The notes under the pieces are model-generated. The model was not told the DNA's origin. It did not search any database and worked only from the letters and a program-made list of their open reading frames with translations. Position numbers and translations under genes: made by a program. Source: Porphyromonadaceae bacterium (GTDB lineage: Bacteria > Bacteroidota > Bacteroidia > Bacteroidales > Dysgonomonadaceae). From it: a stretch of DNA of 13,494 bases. The stretch is from NCBI GenBank assembly GCA_003517675.1, contig DPAC01000155.1, forward strand, positions 1-13,494. The letters run 5' to 3'. Of the stretch, positions 1 through 6,649 are shown piece after piece. The stretch's first letter is position 1, and every line of letters starts with the position of its first letter.

Positions 1-416
1 CATTCACTTTCCCCATTAATTGGCATTAACTCATCATTTCCAAATGTCTTGCAATCTCTGCAACGAATATGATTTTCTATTCCTCCGATTAACTTGTAAC
101 AACGTCTGCAACGAAACCATTCCCTATCGAACTGCACATTACCACCCTCAATATTGATCATGTTTCCTTCCACCAAAGCCTTTGCAATCGTTTTACGGGC
201 CTGCTCGTAGATGCGCGTCAATGTGGGCCGGGAAACATTCATCTGTTCCGCTGCCTGTTCCTGATGCAATCCCTTGTAGTCCAATAAACGGATTGCCTCA
301 TATTCATCATATAACAGTGTATCCTTTTTCAGCATTTTTCGCGGAATGCCAAACGGTTTGAAACCCTGCATGAGGGGGGGATTGGATATTTTTCTATTTT
401 GTTTGGGACGAGGCAT
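1..416 (-). CDS. DUF134/UPF0251 family HTH protein with C-terminal zinc ribbon (3' end outside window)
   Basis: The visible 138 residues begin MPRPKQNRK at an ATG at 416 and run off the left edge without a stop. Residues 17-93 match the DUF134 (UPF0251) family: a GFKPFGIP segment, then DEYEAIRLLDYKGLHQEQAA, then the helix-turn-helix recognition part NVSRPTLTRIYEQARK at about 60-75 and ALVEG. This resembles sigma-70 region 4-like DNA-binding folds. After it come two CxxC pairs, C103/C106 and C119/C122, which should form a zinc ribbon. The family is presumed to bind DNA; its target and physiological role are not established. A -7-like element lies about 46 bases upstream. The next gene upstream on the same strand is a decayed radical SAM gene, so this may be the survivor of an older gene pair. 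A run of seven G (374-380, plus strand) lies in the codons for Asn-Pro-Pro-Leu. Family assignment is firm; function is unknown. Confidence 0.88.
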   Translation of the reverse strand, partial: MPRPKQNRKISNPPLMQGFKPFGIPRKMLKKDTLLYDEYEAIRLLDYKGLHQEQAAEQMNVSRPTLTRIYEQARKTIAKALVEGNMINIEGGNVQFDREWFRCRRCYKLIGGIENHIRCRDCKTFGNDELMPINGESE

Positions 417-461
417 AATTTCAATTCATAATTAAAAGCCAGATTGAACTTGTTTAAAACC

Positions 462-469
462 CAAAGTTA
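462..469 (-). promoter_or_regulatory. Candidate Bacteroidetes -7 promoter element for the DUF134 gene
   Basis: Read on the minus strand this is TAACTTTG, an exact match to the Bacteroidetes -7 consensus TAnnTTTG. It lies about 46 bases before the ATG at 416. No clear TTTG -33 element is seen at the usual spacing, so the call rests on one motif plus position. The rest of 417-523 is AT-rich with nothing else recognisable. Confidence 0.45.
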
Positions 470-523
470 TAAAAACAATTATATACTTATGCTCATTACC
501 TGAAATTAATCTGATAAATGATT

Positions 524-895
524 TTACAATTGAGACATTGGTCTGCTATTAATTCCTAAATTGCCGGATGTAAAATATTTCCGATTTATATGCGACCTTT
601 TTTGTATATAGTTCTGATATAACATCGATTCCAAAACCGCCGGATCGGCCTGATTCTTTCTCAATAACTCTTGCATGGTATCTTCCCGAATAGGGTGTAC
701 AGTGCAAATGTTGACAAAGTCTTCAATGGCATTCCCTGTGAAACCGGTATCTGTTCCTTCAAAACCAAGAATCAATTCCGTGTTTACTCCTTTTTCTGAA
801 AATATTTGAACTGCTTCATTGATAACCATTTCGTTAGGAGGCTGAACAAAACTCAAAGCCGGCGGCCTTGTAGGAATAGAAACACATCGAGTGTG
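524..895 (-). pseudogene. C-terminal remnant of a radical SAM protein
   Basis: The reading frame is open from 895 to a TAA at 524-526. It encodes a segment containing SIPTRPPALSFVQPPNE, then FSEKGVNTELILGFEGT, TGNAIEDF, and VHPIREDTMQELLRKNQADP. From memory of the family, this is the C-terminal part of a group of radical SAM proteins (COG0731-like) with the pattern IPTRPPAExWVxPPxE / GYEGNxFxxTGN / VHPMREDAV. Such proteins carry a CxxxCxxC iron-sulfur motif and the SAM-binding barrel upstream; neither is present here. The frame is closed by a TGA at 896-898. The only start-like codon before the conserved part is TTG (854-856), inside the domain, with an ATG further in at 829. The piece is therefore most likely a 5'-truncated pseudogene rather than a 110-residue protein. 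It lies just upstream of the DUF134 gene on the same strand. The exact family and the cause of truncation are uncertain. Confidence 0.7.
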
Positions 896-1203
896 TCATC
901 GATACCACTACGCGATTTCAGCCTTACCCCATGAAATATTGCATCTAAAATAAGCATAATATTACTTTTATGCAATTTATTCTATCGCATTGTTCGTTTT
1001 GAAAAAAATAAATGTTATTATTGACACAATAATGAGACTTCAAATAACCTTATGAGAAATCTTCATATGCTCAACTGCTCCCGGAACCCATGACCTCTAT
1101 CTGCAGGGAGGCTCATCATAATAACCACCCGATGGAGGAATAGCATGAATGATTCTTTTTTATTGATTGCTGGATAAAGTTATCAACACAAACCTGCAGG
1201 AAC
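896..1203. other. Region with no convincing gene
   Basis: This stretch separates the radical SAM remnant from the end of the keto-sugar operon. It holds only very short open frames: a minus-strand frame of 34 codons (957 to 853) that overlaps the remnant in another frame and resembles nothing I recognise, a plus-strand frame ending at 1143 (ATG at 1090), and a 10-codon plus-strand ORF at 1145-1177 preceded by GGAGG. A small inverted repeat ACACA/TGTGT lies near 882-896, at the break point of the remnant. The AT-rich stretch at about 957-1060 shows nothing definite. It is probably decayed or intergenic DNA. Confidence 0.5.
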
Positions 1204-1231
1204 AAAAAGCCCGGGACATCTGTTCCGGGCT
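1204..1231 (-). terminator. Rho-independent terminator of the keto-sugar operon
   Basis: AGCCCGGGA (1208-1216) pairs with TTCCGGGCT (1223-1231): seven Watson-Crick pairs, one G-T wobble and an outer A-T, around a six-base loop. On the minus strand the stem is followed directly by TTTTTG. It lies 25 bases past the TGA of the last gene, where the operon transcript should end. Confidence 0.85.
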
Positions 1232-1255
1232 CTTCTCTTCATTTCCGGCAGTTGA

Positions 1256-2152
1256 TCAGTTCGAATAGCTCTCTTTCACAAAAGCAGCGTCGTTCAAATA
1301 GTCGTAGCTTTCCTTCACGCCTTCGAAAGGTGTTCCGGTATATCTTTCCACTTCCACGACCATGTATTTGGCTCCGGCTTTCTCCACATTGTTGAAGATG
1401 CTTTCAAAATCCACCTTGCCGCTCTTTCCCAGCTCCAGTTCATCCTTGATATGGAGTAGCTCGAAACGTCCGGGATAGTTATTGAAATAGTCCACGGGAT
1501 TCTTGCCGCCTTCGCCTAACCAGTAAACATCCATCTGGAAGAATACTTTGTCAGGATCGGTATGGGTAAGCATGTAATCGTACATCAGTTCCCCTTCAAT
1601 TTCGTTGAATTCGAAATTGTGATTATGATATCCGAAACGGAGGCCGGCTGCATTACATTTCTCACCAATCTGGTTGAAGTAGTCACAGTATGCCTGCAGG
1701 TCGGCCAACGTCTTGGGGGTCGGTATCCAGGCAACGACCAGATATTTCATCCCGGCATCTTTATGTGCCTGAATAGCGGTATCCCACCATGCCCATGTCT
1801 CGTCCCAGTTGGTGTCGGATGCCGGCTCTGCAAGAGGCCTTCCGGCATGAGATGAAAGCACTTCCATACCGGCATCCTCGATCGACTTTTTGAATTCGGC
1901 AGGAGTCAACCCGTAGAACAGTCCATCGTTGTACCCGGCAGCTTCCACTCCGGTATAACCCATCTCGGCCACCTTGGCGATGGTACCGGCATAATCAGCC
2001 TTAATATCGTCGCGCACGGAGTATAACTGAAGGTAAATTTCTTTTTTTACCTCCGTGGGGGCTTCCTCTTTTTTCTGGCCCTGGTTGCAGCCGGAGAACA
2101 GGAACAAGCTGCCAAGAAGTGCAGCACTGAGTAACATTGAATGTTTTTTCAT
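1256..2152 (-). CDS. Sugar phosphate isomerase/epimerase-like TIM-barrel lipoprotein
   Basis: This 298-residue protein belongs to the xylose isomerase-like TIM barrel family (sugar phosphate isomerase/epimerase, AP endonuclease 2 fold). The N-terminus is a lipoprotein signal peptide: MKKH, a hydrophobic stretch, then FSGC with the lipidated Cys at 22. The barrel starts at about 38 with EIYLQLYSVRDDI and continues through YTGVEAAGY (66-74), FGYHNHNFEF (173-182), QMDVYW (206-211), LLHIKD (232-237) and VVEVERY (265-271). In the family, acidic and His residues in these strands bind a divalent metal; E70, D208, H234 and E267 are candidates by position. Despite the family name, exported members in this context are thought to act on 3-keto sugars as lyase, hydratase or isomerase rather than on phosphosugars. 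It is the last gene of a three-gene operon, 24 bases after the DUF1080 gene, with AAAGGA before its ATG and a terminator after its stop. The exact reaction cannot be read from sequence. Confidence 0.88.
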   Translation of the reverse strand: MKKHSMLLSAALLGSLFLFSGCNQGQKKEEAPTEVKKEIYLQLYSVRDDIKADYAGTIAKVAEMGYTGVEAAGYNDGLFYGLTPAEFKKSIEDAGMEVLSSHAGRPLAEPASDTNWDETWAWWDTAIQAHKDAGMKYLVVAWIPTPKTLADLQAYCDYFNQIGEKCNAAGLRFGYHNHNFEFNEIEGELMYDYMLTHTDPDKVFFQMDVYWLGEGGKNPVDYFNNYPGRFELLHIKDELELGKSGKVDFESIFNNVEKAGAKYMVVEVERYTGTPFEGVKESYDYLNDAAFVKESYSN

Positions 2153-2176
2153 TTTATCCTTTTTGTTTGATGATTG

Positions 2177-2950
2177 TTATTCCAATACTTTCAACTTGAT
2201 GTTCCTGAACCACACATCGTCGCCATGATCCTGCAGTCCGATATATCCTTCCTGATTTTCTCCTCCTGCATTCAGGAAGTTGGGCCAGTCTTTGAACTTG
2301 CTGTTGGCCACCATCTCTTTCCAGTCATCGGTCCACAGATGATATTCAACCACGTTCTCACCATTCTGCGAATGAACAACCGTTCCTTTATACACCATGA
2401 TGCCACCGGTGTTCCATTCCCCTGCAGGCTTTGCATTCTGCGGAACAGCTGGCACCAGGTCATACAGTGAGGCCGACTGACGGTTGCCGTTCTTCCCTAA
2501 TTTTGCATCCGGATGTCTCTCGTTATCCAGAATCTGGTATTCGGGAGCCGATTCGTACATGGGTCTTCCTTCTATCTCCTGAGCCAGATAGAAGACACCG
2601 CTGTTACCGCCTTCCGACACTTTCCATTCGAAGGTAAGCTCAAAATTCTTGAATTTCTGATCGTAGAGGATATCACCTCCATCTTTTGCTCCGGCTTCAC
2701 CCATACCCGATCCGTTGATCTTGATGGCTCCATCTTCAATGGTCCAGGCCGAAGGCATGTCGGTACGGTTGTAACCGCGCCACCCGGTGAAGTCGGTTCC
2801 GTTGAACAGTGTGATCCAGCCTTCATCAGCTGCTGCCACCTCGGTAGAATCAGTAGCATCTGTTGCACTCGATTGTTTGTTTGCATTGGTACATGACATA
2901 AAAATCATCGCTGTCATCATGAGTAAACTAAATAAATAAACTTTTTTCAT
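2177..2950 (-). CDS. DUF1080 family lipoprotein (3-keto-disaccharide hydrolase type)
   Basis: A 257-residue protein with the DUF1080 concanavalin-like beta-sandwich domain at about 43-257. Family signatures are WITLFNGTDFTGWRGY (45-60), FELTFEWKVSEGGNSGVFY (103-121), APEYQILDN (135-143), EWNTGGIMVYKG (178-189) and a final GYIGLQDHGDDVWFRNIKL (235-253). The domain is also called the 3-keto-disaccharide hydrolase domain; members cleave glycosides whose sugar has been oxidised at C3. The start is set at the ATG at 2950 because it gives a lipoprotein signal (MKKVYLFSLLMMTAMIFMSC, Cys20) and has AAGGAA (2958-2963) seven bases upstream. An in-frame ATG at 3046 overlaps the previous gene's stop and would add 32 residues, but these include sequence encoded by a terminator hairpin and would bury the signal peptide. 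The gene sits between the Tat-exported oxidoreductase and the isomerase-like lipoprotein, consistent with one extracytoplasmic pathway. Confidence 0.9.
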   Translation of the reverse strand: MKKVYLFSLLMMTAMIFMSCTNANKQSSATDATDSTEVAAADEGWITLFNGTDFTGWRGYNRTDMPSAWTIEDGAIKINGSGMGEAGAKDGGDILYDQKFKNFELTFEWKVSEGGNSGVFYLAQEIEGRPMYESAPEYQILDNERHPDAKLGKNGNRQSASLYDLVPAVPQNAKPAGEWNTGGIMVYKGTVVHSQNGENVVEYHLWTDDWKEMVANSKFKDWPNFLNAGGENQEGYIGLQDHGDDVWFRNIKLKVLE

Positions 2951-2991
2951 AACTATTTTCCTTTTAATTAAACCGATAATTAACTTCAGAT

Positions 2992-3025
2992 AAAAAAGGA
3001 AGACAACGGCGGTTGGCCGCCGTTG
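2992..3025 (-). terminator. Operon-internal terminator-like hairpin between genes 1 and 2
   Basis: CAACGGCGG (3004-3012) and CCGCCGTTG (3017-3025) form a perfect nine-pair stem with a four-base loop. On the minus strand the stem is followed by TCTTCC and then six T. It starts 20 bases past the TAA of the oxidoreductase gene and ends about 40 bases before the DUF1080 ATG. It has the shape of an intrinsic terminator or attenuator that could lower expression of the two downstream genes, or act as a processing or mRNA-stability hairpin. Confidence 0.7.
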
Positions 3026-3045
3026 CTCCCGTTGATACAATTCCA

Positions 3046-4515
3046 TTACGGCATTGCCGGTAATTGATAACCATTCTTATAGGTATGCTTGATCATTTCA
3101 TTCGCGTATTCGGTGGCATTCACCGGTTCTGTCCAGGTCTTGTTGAAGGTGGGATGACCGTCGGTGATCTTGAACCCATCTTCAATGATGGTGCGGATGG
3201 TTGCATCGGAAGGGATGTTGGTGAACTGCATGTTTTCTCCATCCCAGTTCAGCTCCTGATTCAACGATTGCAGCCTCACGGCCAGCACACCCATCACCAC
3301 CATTTCGTTGAACGGACCTGCTTCAGAGAAAGGAGAAGCCGTTTCAACACGGTTTGCAGGAGACTCTTTACAAGCTCGTACCCAATCCATTTCGTGAGAC
3401 AGTGTCACTTCTCGCTGTGTTTTTGGTGAGTTTGGCTTACGACCGGACACCAGCCAGGGATTCACCCCATAGCAACCACAGATAAGGGTATCCTTCGTAC
3501 CATGGAAAATCACACCGCCACCCTGGTCGTTCAGGTTTTTGCCCGCGGGAACGCCCTCGGGACGCGTGGGCTGCAAACCGCCGTCATACCAGTAAACTTC
3601 CACTTCGGGCATAGCCACCTTGGGCAGGTTGTCACGCTGCGGAAACACATATTTCACCATCTGTGCCGTGGGTGCACTGTCGGTCAGCAACATGGTAGAT
3701 GAACCCTGTACTTTTGTAGGGTAGCCGAGACGCAATCCTTTAAATACCGGGTGAAGGATATGGCAAGCCATGTCGCCGAGTGCTCCGGTGCCGAAGTCCC
3801 ACCATCCACGCCAGTTCCAGGGGTGGTAGATCTCATTGAAGGGGCGTTTGTTGGCCGGGCCAATAAAGAGATCCCAGTCGAGTGTCTTGGGAACACGGTC
3901 TGCTTCCTTGGGAGTCATCAATCCCTGCGGCCAAATAGGTCTGTCGGTGAAAGCTTCTACCTTCCTCACTTCTCCGATTTGTCCGTCGCTAATCCAATCG
4001 ATTATCTGCCGCACACCGGCGCCCGAAGAACCCTGGTTACCCATGCTGGTGGCCACATTATGTTTTTTGGCGAGTCGGGTCAGCAGACGAGATTCATACA
4101 CACTGTGTGTGAGCGGCTTTTGTACATATACATGTTTGCCCATGGTCATTGCATCGGCAGCTACAAGTGCATGGGTATGATCGGCCGTAGCCACCACCAC
4201 GGCATCGATACTTTTCCCCAACTCATCATACATTTTCCTGTAATCATAGTACTTCTTTGCATTCGGAAAATAATCAAATACACGCTGACTATATTTCCAG
4301 TCCACATCACACAGGCCTACAATGTTCTGGCTTTCCAGATTTTTCAGGTTAGCAAAGCCCATTCCGCCAATGCCCACGCCGGCGATATTCAACTTATCGC
4401 TCGGTGACATGTGTCCCATACTCTTGCCCAGTACCGATGAAGGTACCACCGTGAGACCGGCAGCCGCTAAGGCTCCGGTTTCTAAGAATTTTCTTCTTGA
4501 AATTTTTGATGACAT
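3046..4515 (-). CDS. Tat-exported Gfo/Idh/MocA family oxidoreductase
   Basis: This 489-residue NAD(P)-dependent oxidoreductase begins with a twin-arginine signal, SRRKFLE at 6-12 followed by ALAAAGLTVVPSSVLG. The Tat route exports folded proteins, which fits an enzyme that keeps its nicotinamide cofactor outside the cytoplasm, as in glucose-fructose oxidoreductase. The Rossmann domain shows GVGIGGMG (46-53) and CDVDWK near the end of the second strand. The usual EKP motif reads QKP at 132-134, with K133 the expected catalytic lysine. The C-terminal domain carries GALGDMACHILH (244-255), where H252 is the likely second catalytic residue. By family and context it probably oxidises a sugar hydroxyl, plausibly at C3 of a glycoside, supplying the keto-sugar substrate for the two downstream genes. 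The ATG at 4515 gives the complete Tat signal. It is the first gene of the operon; the substrate is unknown. Confidence 0.92.
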   Translation of the reverse strand: MSSKISRRKFLETGALAAAGLTVVPSSVLGKSMGHMSPSDKLNIAGVGIGGMGFANLKNLESQNIVGLCDVDWKYSQRVFDYFPNAKKYYDYRKMYDELGKSIDAVVVATADHTHALVAADAMTMGKHVYVQKPLTHSVYESRLLTRLAKKHNVATSMGNQGSSGAGVRQIIDWISDGQIGEVRKVEAFTDRPIWPQGLMTPKEADRVPKTLDWDLFIGPANKRPFNEIYHPWNWRGWWDFGTGALGDMACHILHPVFKGLRLGYPTKVQGSSTMLLTDSAPTAQMVKYVFPQRDNLPKVAMPEVEVYWYDGGLQPTRPEGVPAGKNLNDQGGGVIFHGTKDTLICGCYGVNPWLVSGRKPNSPKTQREVTLSHEMDWVRACKESPANRVETASPFSEAGPFNEMVVMGVLAVRLQSLNQELNWDGENMQFTNIPSDATIRTIIEDGFKITDGHPTFNKTWTEPVNATEYANEMIKHTYKNGYQLPAMP

Positions 4516-4903
4516 AATTTTTTGTTAAGAATGAGTTTATAATATTGGGTTACTTTTTGTTTAATGGCTTCCTTTATCCAATATAATGGCATAAGAATCT
4601 TCGTGTATAAGAATCCCCAACCCGGCCGTAAATTTACAAAAAAAAACATAACTGTAAAATTTTATCCCATAAATCAGCATATCTCAATTTCAATTCGCTG
4701 TTCAGATTCTTTTTTTTGATCGGCGAGGTGCTCAACCTGCCCGAGTTCACAGATGTAAATTTATCTACAAAAATCTGATCTCGTTATGTTTTAACAGAAA
4801 TTTGACCTATTTTTGCATAAAGCTGAAGCGATTATTTCTACCATCTGACAAAAAGGGATCTTTTTTTGGAGGATAGTCGGCAAACGGATTAAAGGAATCA
4901 TTT
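4516..4903. promoter_or_regulatory. Divergent intergenic region between the keto-sugar operon and the acyl-CoA synthetase
   Basis: This 388-base AT-rich region must hold the promoters for both divergent units. On the plus strand there is a good -7 candidate at 4808-4815 (listed separately). On the minus strand the nearest candidate is TATATTGG (4578-4585), one base from TAnnTTTG. Three AT palindrome-like words occur: GTAAATTTAC at 4628-4637, GTAAAATTTTA at 4654-4664 and GTAAATTTA at 4755-4763. A G+C-rich patch at about 4719-4750 stands out from its surroundings. No gene was recognised. Confidence 0.5.
4808..4815 (+). promoter_or_regulatory. Candidate Bacteroidetes -7 element for the acyl-CoA synthetase gene
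   Basis: TATTTTTG matches TAnnTTTG exactly and lies about 90 bases before the ATG. The -33 position shows only a weak match. Transcription from here would give a leader of roughly 80 bases. Confidence 0.45.
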
Positions 4904-6565
4904 ATGAACCAGAACAGCTTTTTAGGTCTGATTGAACAGAGCATTCGCAGTCACTGGGAGATGCCTGCAATGACTGACTTCGATGGCAAAACCTACTTAT
5001 ACAAAGATTTTGCCCGGGGAATAGACCAACTACAAGATTATTTTAAGGCAGCCGGAGTTGAAAGAGGAGATAAGATCTCCATCTGCGGGAAGAATTCAGC
5101 CAACTGGGCCATTGCTTTCTTCGCAACCCTCTCCTATGGTGCAGTGGCCGTGAGCATTTTGCACGAGTTCGACAAGAAGAGTGTAGAGTTCATCGTGGAT
5201 CATTCCGACTCCAAACTTTTGTTCACCGACGAGAGCATCTGGAGTGAACTGGATCGTGAGAGCCTGCCCAAGGTTGAGTCCGTCTTCTCACTCGACACCT
5301 TCTCGCTGTTGACCAGTAGTTCAGAGAATCTGCAACAGTTTGCAGCCTCCTCTGCAAATTACTTTGCAGAAAAATATGCCAGGGGTTTCTTCGTCAACGA
5401 CATCTTTTTCCGTACCGAAAAGCCAGAGGAGCTGGCGGTGATCAACTATACCTCGGGCACCACCAGCAGTCCCAAAGGTGTGATGCTGCCCTACCGCAGT
5501 CTCTGGTCCAATACAAAATTTGCCAACGACAACCTGGAATTCATTCATGCAGGAGACAACATTGTCTGCATGCTCCCCATGGCACATACCTACGGACTGG
5601 CTTTCGAGGTCCTCAACTCCATCTCGATGGGCTGCCACATCCACTTCCTGGGCAAGACACCCTCTCCCAGGGTATTGCTCGACGCCTTTGCCAGGGTGAA
5701 GCCCAGGCTGGTGCTGGCAGTACCCCTTATCATCGAGAAGATTGTAACCAATAGTGTATTGCCAAAGCTGCATGAAGGTGCCGCAAAGGTGCTCACCCGG
5801 GTTCCCCTTCTCAATGCCATCGTGTACACCAAGGTACGCAAGTCGATGATTGAAGCATTTGGCGGCAACCTCAACGAGGTGGTGATTGGCGGTGCGGCCA
5901 TTAACCCCGACGTAGAGAAGTTCCTCCGCAAGGTTCGGTTCCCCTATACGGTGGGTTATGGCATGACCGAATGTGGTCCGCTGATCTCCTACTCTCACTG
6001 GAGCGTATTTAAAGAGCACTCCTGCGGAAAAGTGGTGGACCGGATGGAAGTAAGGATCGAATCGGATGACCCGCAACATGTTGTGGGTGAGATACAGGTG
6101 AGAGGAGCCAATGTGATGCTGGGTTATTACAAGAATGAAGAGGCAACCCGCCACACTTTCACCGATGATGGGTGGCTGAAGACCGGCGACCTGGGGGTGG
6201 TGGACAGTGACGGGTATCTCTTTATTCGGGGCAGGGACAAGAACATGATTCTGGGGCCTTCGGGACAGAACATCTATCCCGAAGAGATCGAGGAGAAGAT
6301 CAACAGCTCACCTTATGTGAACGAGTCGCTGGTCATCGAGGAGAACAAAAAGATTGTAGCGCTGATTGTGCCCGATTTCGAAGTGCTCGAAGCGGAAGGT
6401 ATCGGCAGTGATCAGATGGTTGATTTATTTGGTAAGCTGATCAGTGAGATCAATGCCAAGCTGCCCAGCTACAGCAAGATTGCCTCTTTCCGGCTGCAGA
6501 ATGAGGAGTTTGAAAAAACACCCAAGCGAAGCATCAGGCGGTTCAAGTACCAACAGAAGAATTGA
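4904..6565 (+). CDS. AMP-forming acyl-CoA synthetase (long-chain fatty acid-CoA ligase type)
   Basis: This 553-residue enzyme of the ANL (adenylate-forming) superfamily should activate a fatty acid with ATP and join it to coenzyme A in the cytoplasm or at the inner membrane. Motifs appear in the expected order: the phosphate-binding loop YTSGTTSSPKGVM (182-194), PMAHTYG (225-231), GYGMTECGP (351-359), DGWLKTGDLG (422-431), RGRDKNMI (442-449) with NIYPEEIE (456-463), and the C-terminal TPKRSIRR (539-546). The length and the conserved Asn-Ile-Tyr-Pro-Glu-Glu-Ile-Glu stretch resemble the long-chain ligases rather than the acetyl-CoA synthetases. At the A10 motif the usual T-P-x-G-K-I pattern reads T-P-K-R-S-I, so the standard lysine position is Ser. 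AAAGGAA lies before the ATG at 4904. It is a single-gene unit with its own candidate promoter and terminator, divergent from the keto-sugar operon and convergent with carB. Chain-length specificity cannot be read from the sequence. Confidence 0.9.
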   Translation: MNQNSFLGLIEQSIRSHWEMPAMTDFDGKTYLYKDFARGIDQLQDYFKAAGVERGDKISICGKNSANWAIAFFATLSYGAVAVSILHEFDKKSVEFIVDHSDSKLLFTDESIWSELDRESLPKVESVFSLDTFSLLTSSSENLQQFAASSANYFAEKYARGFFVNDIFFRTEKPEELAVINYTSGTTSSPKGVMLPYRSLWSNTKFANDNLEFIHAGDNIVCMLPMAHTYGLAFEVLNSISMGCHIHFLGKTPSPRVLLDAFARVKPRLVLAVPLIIEKIVTNSVLPKLHEGAAKVLTRVPLLNAIVYTKVRKSMIEAFGGNLNEVVIGGAAINPDVEKFLRKVRFPYTVGYGMTECGPLISYSHWSVFKEHSCGKVVDRMEVRIESDDPQHVVGEIQVRGANVMLGYYKNEEATRHTFTDDGWLKTGDLGVVDSDGYLFIRGRDKNMILGPSGQNIYPEEIEEKINSSPYVNESLVIEENKKIVALIVPDFEVLEAEGIGSDQMVDLFGKLISEINAKLPSYSKIASFRLQNEEFEKTPKRSIRRFKYQQKN

Positions 6566-6587
6566 CCTTGTGCTCCATCTAAAAGTC

Positions 6588-6620
6588 AGAAGTCCGGGGT
6601 TTACACCCGGACTTCTTTTT
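6588..6620. terminator. Strong hairpin terminator between convergent acyl-CoA synthetase and carB genes
   Basis: AGAAGTCCGGG (6588-6598) and CCCGGACTTCT (6606-6616) form a perfect eleven-pair stem with a seven-base loop. The plus-strand stem runs directly into further T residues, making a classic intrinsic terminator for the acyl-CoA synthetase gene 22 bases after its stop. In the minus direction, 29 bases after the carB stop, the stem is followed only by GACTTTTAG, so it may also end carAB transcripts, less efficiently. Confidence 0.88.
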
Positions 6621-6649
6621 GAGGCGGGCTATTGACAGCTGACTGCTAA

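Noticed and set aside
853..957. 34-codon minus-strand frame as a frameshifted upstream part of the radical SAM gene
   Set aside because: Its translation does not resemble the sequence expected before IPTRPPA in the family, so a simple frameshift does not explain the truncation.
2951..3046. Longer DUF1080 protein starting at the ATG at 3046
   Set aside because: It would add 32 residues, including ones encoded by a terminator-like hairpin, and would bury a good lipoprotein signal that has its own ribosome site at 2958-2963.
5321..6154. 277-codon open frame antisense to the acyl-CoA synthetase gene
   Set aside because: The plus-strand frame carries all the enzyme motifs. The antisense translation is His/Gly-rich with no recognisable domain, as expected of a shadow frame.
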